Below are positions 37,051-64,000 of a DNA stretch of 64,000 nt, in pieces; within the stretch, counting starts at the first letter, position 1; each line of letters starts with the position of its first letter. The translations under genes and the position numbers were made by a program. The notes under the pieces are model-generated. The model had not been told where the DNA came from. It worked only from the letters and a program-made list of their open reading frames with translations, and did no database searches. Origin of the DNA: Metaphire vulgaris (lineage: Eukaryota; Annelida; Clitellata; Crassiclitellata; Megascolecidae); assembly GCA_018105865.1 (NCBI GenBank), contig CM030868.1, positions 324,501 to 388,500 of the forward strand, written 5' to 3'.

Positions 37051-40000
37051 AAGACGATGCGATTCTTTATCCTTCATTTAAGTCCTCATCCTCTTATCCG
37101 TCATCCTAGGACACGTCATCGCAAGCTTACGTCAAGATTCTTCGCTCTCCCTCCCTCACTCCCTCCCTCCCTTCTTCCCTTCTTCTCCCCATCCCACTCC
37201 AATGCCATCTCATTTCCTCGTCATAGCTGTCAGTACCTCCTTTGTTACCTGAGTCTGTCTCTATTCCGTGCACTTTTCCCTCTCCCATCCTGCACGCACC
37301 TTTATATCGCAGCGCGGTCCCCATTCAGCCACGCGAAGGGGAACATCGCACCGAGTGCCGTAATGATGATTTTTCTTAAAGCACGGACGACGGCGACGGT
37401 ATCGATCCTCGTCTTACCGGATCCCGTGCGATAGAGCCGCTTGGCTGTGTGCATACTGCACCGGGTCTACGGCGTCGCAGCTGCTGCCACTGCGGCGGCG
37501 GCGGCGGCGGCGGAAACCGATTTCCGACAACGCTGCCACTAAGACCGATCCCACAGCATTGTGCGGTGGGTGGGGGGATGGGGTGGGGGTTGGATAGGGG
37601 TACGGTCGTGGTCAGACTCCGGGTCAAGACCCGACCAGAACAGAACATGATGGATCACCGGCGATTCCAGTGGCAGCCATCTCCCCTCCTCCTCTCCTGC
37701 TCCTGCTCCTCCTCCTCCTCCTCCTCCTCCTCCTCCTCCTCCTCCTCCTCCGGCCTCTTCTCCTCCTGATTCCTTTCTCTCTTGCTTGGCAACAGTAGCG
37801 TGGACTTCATAATGATGTCATTATTTTATCTGACCACGTCCATTATGGTCAGTAAGAACCCGGGTCGTAGATACGGCAACCGCACGCTAATGACCTCGGA
37901 ATCATCATCATCATCATCATCGTCGTCGTCGTCGTCTTCATCATCTTCATCGTCATCGTCATCACGCAGACACATTGCGTAAGACACGTTCATGTATTTT
38001 GTATTTCCATGAAATATTTTAACCTCATCAGGCGCTCTTTGGCGTTTCAACCGTTTACGTAATTATTGTTTTAAAGACCGGACGTTGCAAAGTCACGTGT
38101 GAAGATTTGGTTGCATTGTTGTGTTTTGCTGTCGCTAGATTCAAATATTGGGCTACAATTCAGACTTATACGGTAATCTCACACACGCTCAGCATCTGAG
38201 TAACGGGCTCGTAATGATCACAATGCTATCCAAGGTAAGACTCAACTTCATATATTTGTATAGCAACAAACAAGGACACGGACTACGATAATCCTGATTC
38301 AGTTGTTGCGTTCAGTGATTTATAAAATCGTCAGAATTCGGATATTCTGGGACTTTCTCTTTGAGTTCTTTCGTTCTCTGTGGCGTAGCCAGGTTTTAGC
38401 ACAAGGGGGAGCGGCGAGCATATTAAAAAAAGCGCGAACTTTTCAATCCACAACTGAGATTAAATTTCCGAAAAATGCGTCACTTTCTTTTCTGGAAAAT
38501 TGCTCAGGTGGAGCGGCCGATGCCACATGCACCCCCTAGCTACGCCACTGTTTATTTCTGTGCTGTTCTTGAGGCGCTAATAGTCTACTGTGGTTTATGG
38601 AGACAATTCGGTTTTTGGCCACAGATTGTTGCGAACGAGCTGAACTCCGAAGTGGAAATCGTTGCTCAGCATCTGAAGTCTGTTCGATACAAAGGTTGGC
38701 ATCTGATAAAAAAACTCTGTATGGCATTTTCCAAGTACGAAATCTGCAGAATGTCTTCAGTTCACTTCGTCGTAGACTCATAATGACGGCGAATGAAAGA
38801 GGCAAATGTCACTTTGCAAAAATGCTAACAGAAACCTCAAGCTTCATTTCACCAGAGATACACTTCAGATGCGTTCACAAACTGCTATTGCCTGATAATA
38901 AAACAGTCGACTTATTCTTGTAAAATAAGATGCCTGTAGAGTGTAGATCGCGAGCCAGTGGCACAGACAGGATTCAAGAATGGAAGGGGGAGGATTTCTA
39001 TATTTTTCGGCCCAAATGTTTTGACGAGCAAAAAAGTTTCCCCGCTGCTACGCCAAAAATCACGAGCTGCTAGATAAGTTGATTGTCTTAGAACCTCTGA
39101 TCCGCTGATTGATCGTTTGATTGATTCTTTGATCGATCCTTTGATTGATCGCTAAATATTCACCTGTCACATTTAATAATTAAAAGTAGACTTACATTTC
39201 TCTCAACAATATCTTTCTTATTAAAGCCCAATACTAATTATAAAATCATTTGGCACCTTCGTTGCTATGACGTCGACTATGCGTTACCATGGCGTTGCCA
39301 GGGCAACAGATCCGTGTGCGCCACCTGTCGGTGTACGGGTTAATACCAGAGACAGACGATTACATAACCTACGAAGGATCGCTGAGTCAGCCAGGATGCC
39401 ATGAGACAGTCACATGGATACTCATCAACAGACCTCTCTACGTCACTCACAAACAGGTACGTCGGTCGAAAACGAACAACAAGTACACGCGGTGATCCAG
39501 TGGCGCAACCAGGGCGGCTCCAGAATAGTGGGGCAACTAGGTTTGATATTTTTCGGTGGTCCAAAGCCTTGAACAAAAAAATCGTCGTCTCAAATGCTAT
39601 AAAGTCTGCTATCTGTTGCGTTTTCCTCCATCTGATATTACCTTACCGGCTTACCCACTCTCTCCAACTACTGACCGGTTTTGTTCGAATCTCACGACCT
39701 GTCCCGATCCGAATAGGGGGCGAGGCCCCCCCCGTGCCCCTCCCGTGGCTACGCCAATGAGAAACGTAATCAGAAATCAGAAACGTAGGATTCATCAGAA
39801 ACATTAGGGATTAAAAGATGAGTAAGTATGTATATTTTTAGTAGACGTTTGCGTGTTTTGATTTAATCTGTACATTGATTTTATTAATGTTCATTGATAT
39901 TTTGGGCATTTGTTTGTTTTAGAAGATTCTGAACCGACTTTAAAGTTTAACCCCATAATCTCAGACAAACCAGACAGACAGACAGAGACATACAGACAGG

Positions 40001-40151
40001 CAGACAGACTGCATCTGAGTTTCGTCTATAATTCCCGACCGTTTCGCTCAAAAACTGAAAACACATCTTTTGAGTACATCTTATGGAACTTTTCTGTAAA
40101 GTGCTCTCGTCTACTGCCTGAGTTTACGATAGCGCTATATAAGTTGTCACC

Positions 40152-40195
<44 letters not shown>

Positions 40196-40406
40196 TGATT
40201 GTTTGATTGTTAGACTACCGGTAAGTGGTTGTATTGAATGCGTTTTTCAGTTGAGTGCATTTCGTGAGTTGATGCAGGGGGCCTCGGACAGCCCTAAGGC
40301 ACCCATTGCCAACAACTGTCGACCAGCCACACCACTCAATCTCAGACCGATCAGAACCAATATCAATTTCCAAAATCCGGTACAACAGACAATTTTAGTT
40401 CCGTAA
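30404..40406 (+). CDS. CA10: Carbonic anhydrase-related protein, CA10/CA11 type, complete, 8 exons, 318 aa
   Basis: Secreted, catalytically inactive member of the alpha-carbonic-anhydrase fold; vertebrate CA10 and CA11 are neuronal glycoproteins that bind neurexins. The eight exons (30404-30506, 32256-32303, 35795-35931, 36399-36590, 38139-38234, 38625-38694, 39302-39456, 40251-40406) join in phase to 957 nt including the stop, giving 318 residues against 328 in human CA10. Seen: an N-terminal hydrophobic signal (residues 18-34), GLVNPEWSLCSKGRRQSPVN, ISGGP-like INITGGPLSY, GSEH, and TYEGSLSQPGCHETVTW. Of the zinc ligands, H94 is Leu137 and H119 is Gln162; only H96 (His139) remains. Cys65 and Cys248 match the family disulfide. 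N-glycosylation sequons lie at N121 and N173. CA10 versus CA11 cannot be separated in an invertebrate. Confidence 0.95.
32256..32303 (+). CDS. CA10: CA10-like exon 2: mature N-terminus
   Basis: 48 bp, acceptor TGATTTCAG, donor GTGAGA. Encodes KASTWSEWWTYEGIS (residues 36-50), matching the WW-Y-E motif preceding GPxFWGLVN in CA10/CA11. Phase 1 on both sides. Confidence 0.9.
32600..32880. repeat. (GA)n and (GAG)n microsatellites
   Basis: (GA)n at 32600-32660 and (GAG)n at 32843-32880 in CA10-like intron 2. Confidence 0.85.
33090..33286. mobile_element. hAT-like MITE copy, right flank ATGCATAG
   Basis: About 197 bp from CAGTGGCGTAACC to GGAGCCGCCACTG, sharing its right half with the copies at 4504-4697 and 33701-33886 (GGCAGGCACTCGATAGGGGG). 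The 8 bp after it are ATGCATAG, and the 8 bp before are ATTCTCCA. Confidence 0.8.
33701..33886. mobile_element. hAT-like MITE copy, left flank ATGCATAG
   Basis: 186 bp, CAGTGGCGGCTCCAGG to GTGGAGCCGCCACTG. Nearly identical through most of its length to the copy at 4504-4697, in the same orientation. The 8 bp before it are ATGCATAG, the same 8-mer that follows the neighbouring copy. Confidence 0.85.
35376..35447. mobile_element. 72-bp TTAA-flanked MITE (piggyBac-like), copy A
   Basis: Termini CCCCTTAACTGGG and CCCAGTTAAGGGG, flanked by TTAA on both sides (35372-35375, 35448-35451). TTAA duplication and CCC ends fit piggyBac-type transposition. Confidence 0.82.
35603..35680. mobile_element. 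Palindromic TA-flanked MITE (mariner/Tc1-like), copy 1
   Basis: About 78 bp. Ends are near-perfect inverted repeats: GGGTGGCGCAAAAAACCGGA and its complement, bounded by TA. Shares the core ATTTAATATAGTCCG with copy 3. TA flanks suggest a Tc1/mariner-type transposase; no coding capacity. Confidence 0.85.
35795..35931 (+). CDS. CA10: CA10-like exon 3
   Basis: 137 bp, acceptor TTTTCAAG, donor GTGATT. Encodes GPDFWGLVNPEWSLCSKGRR and QSPVN (residues 51-96), nearly identical in pattern to CA10. Cys65 is the first half of the conserved disulfide. Confidence 0.95.
36141..36220. mobile_element. Palindromic TA-flanked MITE, copy 2
   Basis: 80 bp, AGGGTGGCGCAAAAAAACG to TTTTTTGCGCCACCCTG within a (TA)n tract, in CA10-like intron 3. 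Same family as 35603-35680. Confidence 0.85.
36399..36590 (+). CDS. CA10: CA10-like exon 4: vestigial zinc site
   Basis: 192 bp, acceptor GAACAG, donor GTCATT (weak). Encodes VSGVLINTGHDV, NITGGPLSYQYRASEILFHF and GAGDKQGSEHSIDN (residues 97-160). In the aligned FHFHWG block the first zinc histidine is Leu137 and the second is His139. N121 is an N-glycosylation sequon. Confidence 0.94.
36676..36745. repeat. (AAT)n microsatellite
   Basis: About 23 AAT units in CA10-like intron 4. A second, shorter (AAT)n lies at 40154-40194 in intron 7, 57 bp before exon 8. Confidence 0.85.
37488..37970. repeat. (CGG)n, (CTC)n and (TCA/TCG)n microsatellites
   Basis: (CGG)n 37491-37512 in a CpG-rich patch, (CTC)n 37706-37751 and TCA/TCG units 37900-37965, all in CA10-like intron 4. 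Confidence 0.8.
38139..38234 (+). CDS. CA10: CA10-like exon 5
   Basis: 96 bp, acceptor GTCGCTAG, donor GTAAGA. Encodes IQILGYNSDLYGNLTHAQHL then SNGLVMITMLSK (residues 161-192). Gln162 stands where active enzymes have the third zinc histidine, as in CA10. N173 is a sequon. Confidence 0.93.
38378..38550. mobile_element. hAT-like element in CA10-like intron 5
   Basis: 173 bp, CTGTGGCGTAGCCAGG to CTAGCTACGCCACTG. Inverted ends are clear; no matching 8-bp flank was found. Confidence 0.75.
38625..38694 (+). CDS. CA10: CA10-like exon 6
   Basis: 70 bp, acceptor GGCCACAG, weak donor GTTGGC. Encodes VANELNSEVEIVAQHLKSVR then YK (to residue 215). Lies 75 bp after a hAT-like element (38378-38550). Supported by phase 0 in, 1 out and by fit with exon 7. 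Confidence 0.85.
39302..39456 (+). CDS. CA10: CA10-like exon 7
   Basis: 155 bp, acceptor GTTGCCAG, donor GTACGT. Encodes RHLSVYGLIPETDDYITYEG and SLSQPGCHETVTWILINRPL (residues 216-267). Cys248 pairs with Cys65 by family analogy. The Thr199 of active enzymes (SLTTPP) is replaced (SLSQPG), another sign of lost catalysis. Confidence 0.95.
39498..39759. mobile_element. hAT-like element just after CA10-like exon 7
   Basis: 262 bp, CAGTGGCGCAACCAGG to CGTGGCTACGCCAATG, starting 41 bp past the exon 7 donor. No flank match found. Confidence 0.65.
40251..40406 (+). CDS. CA10: CA10-like exon 8: C-terminus and stop
   Basis: 156 bp, acceptor TTTTTCAG, stop TAA at 40404-40406. Encodes LSAFRELMQGASDSP, then NNCRPATPLNLRPIRTNINF (residues 268-318). 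No GPI signal or membrane segment. A possible AATAAA poly(A) signal is at 40794-40799. Confidence 0.94.
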   Translation: MSAFRELMQGASDSPKAPIANNCRPATPLNLRPIRTNINFQNPVQQTILVP

Positions 40407-42581
40407 AAATCAATCAATGAACTTCTATGGCGCCACTATCATAATGCCTCTAATAGGGTGCCAGTCGAAGGCTTTCTCGATCAAGTATCCTCATTTTAAG
40501 TTTAGTTACAATCATTTTCACTTATGGTTAGGGCTTGGTGCACGTAAGAAACAGCAGTGCTGTAAATTATTTCAGACGAAGAGTTGTACAATGGAACGCC
40601 AAAACTACTACCACGGTAATCCACTCGAATTTAAGCTCCTATCTTCTTAGTTTAGACTTTGAATTCTATGGTTCATATTGAGTAAAAATCAAAAGGCCTC
40701 AGAAATCAATGCAGAAGCATCTAACATTCAGAGCTTATTCATTAATCTGGTCCATTTGTGGAAATCGTTTTTCTATTCGTGCAATTGTCTTTTAATAAAT
40801 GCCTGAATTCAGACTAATCTAACATTGCATTTGACTGAAGTATGACGTCACTGTTTTCAGCAAACGTCATGGATATGAGTTGATGTTTCCGTTCCGGAAC
40901 CGGAACTTCCGTGACTGGAGCGACATCTTTCGAAAGGCGGAGAATTTCACAAATAATTAATTTAAGCGTTTTCTAGGTTGTTCGTTTATTCGTGAACAAT
41001 ATGTGTTTGTCTTTTGTGTGAACGTTTGGCAGACGACTCAAATGATCGCGAAAAGCGGTCAGCAGATAACAAATGCCAGTACCAGTAGTATCCAGTACCT
41101 CTGATACCAGCAATAGCGTAGTAGGCACGAATGCAGCACGGGGCCCGGGCCCCATAATGCCGGCCTCTAGATTCGAATTGGTAACAATGCCATAACAGTG
41201 TTAGGCCTAACTTTGACTGTCCCTAGCTGCCAATACTCAATGTTATTCAATGGGGAGGTTCAGATTGTGGGCCTATCTGTAGGTCATTACCATGGTGAAG
41301 AAAAATTGAATTCCCGAGTCGTTGCCACGGTAACGCAAAGTATTCGTCTGGGCGCAAATGACGACAGATGACGTCAATTAATGGCCGAATAAATTACTTC
41401 TTTCGTCTACTTCTGCTTATTATTTATTGTAATTGTCGCGAAATGGAAGACTTACTAGTTTATTCAATTCTCCCAACTGCTTCGAAATGAGCCAAGTCTT
41501 TAACTATGAAATCAATTTTCATATTCAGATTTGAAAACGAAAGAAATTACCAATCATCCACTGGCTAGATAACGAAACTCACAACTCACAAAAGCAAATA
41601 CCTATAAAATCTAACTTCAAAGAGAATGACTACATATTTTGAGAATCTCCTAACTTCTAAGCGTCTTTATTATAAAAATAAAAGAAAAACGCCATCTAAT
41701 GCAATTGGCAAATAGCTTAACCGAAACTACAACATAAACGAAATGAAGCTTTCAATATATGCAACGAATCGCTAGAATGAATAGTCTAGCGAATATAAAC
41801 AGGACAGATGCAAGATACACCAACTGTAAGCCTCAATCAAAATAGTATTTCCCCCCTTCGAAAGTCAAAGGAACGCAGCACTAACAACACAGCCGCAACA
41901 AACGTCAAAGGAACGCAGCATTCTTCCATCATAACGCATTTATATCATATGTAGATGGTAATGTTCTTCTGATGTAGTTAAGTGCCAACTGCCAAGCAAC
42001 CCTCGTTGCACATCGTTATGCAGACACCGACCATAGAATCATCTCAGAATTACGGTTTAATTAAGAAAGGCACAGAGGATTTTACCGACGACACACTCTA
42101 TGCATGTAGCCTATCTATGGTTACCAACGGAAGCATTAGGTTAGCAACGAAACACAAGTTACCCATTGAACATTAAAGTCATCAACAGGCAAAGCCACTG
42201 AGTAAAAGAATTCACACAATTCAATCTCAAACACACACACACACACACACAATGTATGTCATGCAAAGAACGGTTATGTAAGTGCTCGTCACATTGTCAC
42301 GCCTAATTCGCCTAAACACTCATGCCGAGTGCACATTCGTGTCTCCTCCACGTCATACGTGACGCCGAAATCAAGTGTTCTACATAGAAACGAGACTACT
42401 ACATTGATTGCATGAAACCATAAGGCAAATTATACATTAACACAGCGACCAAGTATTATGACCATCATCATCATCATCATCATCATCAAACAAAGAAAAT
42501 GCGAGAAAATATATGCACAGACTGACAGAGACCACCGGGTCCTTCTTCGTGCGTGTATGTGTGGCGCCACCTGTGGTGGAG
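40407..42581. other. Convergent spacer between CA10-like and sacsin genes
   Basis: Holds both 3' UTRs. A plus-strand AATAAA lies at 40794-40799; minus-strand AATAAA candidates lie at 41666-41671 and 41423-41428. Also (CA)n 42232-42251 and (CAT)n 42462-42489 just past the sacsin stop. No further coding sequence seen. Confidence 0.5.
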
Positions 42582-62086
<19,505 letters not shown>

Positions 62087-64000
62087 CAGCGGAATGACAG
62101 GTTGTGGGCGGGAATTTTGGTCAATACTATATTTTCCCGCGTTTTTCTCTAAATTCATGCATCATGCGTACTTTTGCTTTGAGAGAACGCAACCCCCTCT
62201 CTCTCTCCCTCTGAATACTACCGGTATTATTTGCTGTAACATTTCTCCTACTCTGCAGTTTTTGGCATTCAACATAAGGTTCTTTTTTGTCCTACAATAA
62301 TGACTCAGCGAAATAGAGAAATGCGCCCGAATACTGCAGCGTTGGACGGTGGGCTCAACTTCTTTCGTTGATATCGTCGTTTCGATGACAAACCAAAACC
62401 ATTAGAAGAAGAAAAACTAATTCGGCGGTCATTGGCCGAGTTTCAAGCAGTCGACGAACGCTGTTATCAGCCCTGTGGCTAATCGCTAATCATATTCAAA
62501 GCGACCAGAGACCCGAAGTCACTTAGACTAGAGCCGAGAATATCAGATCAGAACAATTGTGGCGATTATAGACGACGAAACCAGTCACCTGAGAAATCAT
62601 ACCTCTGAGGGTCAGGTTAAAAGGGTAATGATAACCCATGACGTGCTTCAAGGGCTTCAATATCACTCCGATTACTAGGGCCAATCAAAGAAGGAATGTT
62701 AATTGTTGCTGTCAAATTTTCAGAGAATAATTAATACTAGAGAAAAAAGCACTCTTACCCCGGATGCGTCTCGTGCCAGACGCCATTGGCGGCTGCGGTC
62801 CTAACCGCCGGTCGCTCTCTAGGAACGACCCTCTGAACCTGTTGATCTGCCTCTGTATCTGTACATGCACGCATCAAAGTACCTATGATGTGTGTGTGTG
62901 TGTGTCTTTGTATCTCTACGCCCGCTTCTCAGATAACGACTGATCGTAATAGTAATCATCAGAAGTGGAAAAAAGAACGGAAAAACAGCCGATCGGAATT
63001 ATTCACTTGAGAAACAGTCACACATAACGAACTTAGGCGAGAGAAAAGAACTGCCCCTCTGAATCGCTTAAGGTCAACGCCTCTGTCTGTCTGCCTGTCT
63101 GTCTGTCTGTCTGTGCCTGTCTGTCTGTGTCTGACTGTCTGTCTTTTCATTCGAGGCATTGCCTAAACATAAAGGCTGCCCCGTGTGCTAGAAAAGCAAA
63201 CTACCTAGGTTCCCCAGTGCGTCATTATGAGTTATCATGAGCAGAGCCATTGCTTAATTATCATTGCTCTGCCTGCCACTGTGTTAGGCCAAAAGCAACA
63301 AGACAGAAGCCCGAAGAGGACATTTCACGACAAAATCTCCTATGTACGTCCACACAACAGTTCTTCTAAAACAAACGTTTCAACCAATCAGATTAGTCGT
63401 TTCTAAGTCTTTCAACGATTGAATAACTGTTCCCACAAACGAACTCTTTGACAAATACAAAATTTTGGGGGAATTTTTTGCACGATAAAACCAAATGTTT
63501 TCATCGGGCTTCCGTTGAGTAAATTTTTAAATCATTACTTATTCATTCGAATGGCATCACCCGCCTCTAGCGTCTCTCTCTTAGCATTAATAGTAATGAT
63601 GAAGCGTTGAGCGGAACGTCGAATGGTCATCGCCCACAGAATGAAAAATACCTTTGTCTTCCAACTTTTAAACACCTTCGTTTTGTTGATGTCTCGTTTT
63701 TTTCATATGCGCAATTTTCGCCGATTGAGTGAGTGAGCGAGTGAGTGAGTGAGTGAGCGAGCGGAGTGAGTGAAAAGGCGAGAACAACTGGACGAATGAA
63801 AGATTCCAACTGAACTTTTGTTAGAGAGAAAGAACACAGCACAGACGTCAGCAAAACTCGGAGTAAACCGAGCACTTAGAGGCAAACAATAAACTGCCAC
63901 AACAGACTCACATTCCGAAATCCTACAGTCTAAACATAGATGCTTTATATATAACTCCATAAATATATACAGTGTATATATATATATATAAATATAAATA
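62087..64000. other. Upstream flank of sacsin, no gene recognised
   Basis: Holds a (TG)n at 62889-62904, (GTCT)n 63081-63140 and (GAGT)n 63725-63772. No exon with a ubiquitin-like fold was recognised on the minus strand. The sacsin promoter probably lies here if the first exon call is right. Confidence 0.45.
63081..63772. repeat. (GTCT)n and (GAGT)n tetranucleotide repeats
   Basis: GTCT units at about 63081-63140 and GAGT/GAGC units at about 63725-63772 in the sacsin upstream flank. Confidence 0.75.

Overview
The window is animal nuclear DNA from an invertebrate, carrying three intron-rich genes in a repeat-dense background. The coding exons were traced by eye from conserved protein blocks, GT/AG splice sites and matching codon phase. 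Sacsin is present; it is missing from the insects and nematodes I know of. Together with many short, conserved-phase exons and a CA10/11-type protein, this suggests a non-ecdysozoan invertebrate (lophotrochozoan, cnidarian or invertebrate deuterostome). I cannot place it more finely.

Layout. (1) 709-24542, minus strand: the 5' half (18 exons, about 924 codons) of an L-type (CaV1) voltage-gated calcium channel alpha-1 subunit. It runs from the N-terminus through domains I and II and the II-III linker into the first helix of domain III; the rest lies beyond the left edge. (2) 30404-40406, plus strand: a complete 8-exon, 318-residue carbonic-anhydrase-related protein of the CA10/CA11 type. It has a signal peptide, and two of the three zinc-binding histidines are replaced, so it should be non-catalytic. 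(3) 42582-62086, minus strand: a nearly complete sacsin gene (10 exons, about 4750 codons) with three GHKL-ATPase-like sacsin repeats, a J domain with HPD, and a C-terminal HEPN domain. Its reading frame shifts at two places in otherwise intact exons. The channel and CA10/11 genes are head to head, separated by 5.9 kb. The CA10/11 and sacsin genes are tail to tail, separated by 2.2 kb. I see no functional link among the three.

Introns and spacers are packed with microsatellites ((GA)n, (TA)n, (AAT)n, (GAT)n, (GAG)n and an 8-bp array) and with short non-autonomous DNA transposons. These include hAT-like elements ending in CAGTGGCG/CGCCACTG (two with perfect 8-bp target duplications), three TA-flanked palindromic elements, two 72-bp TTAA-flanked elements, and one 131-bp TTA-flanked element.

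I found no RNA gene, CRISPR array, prokaryotic or viral gene, and no clearly new biochemical system. The points most worth following are the two sacsin frame breaks, a pair of hAT-like copies whose facing ends carry the same 8-mer (a signature of reversed-ends transposition), and a strong excess of the palindromic motif TGACGTCA.
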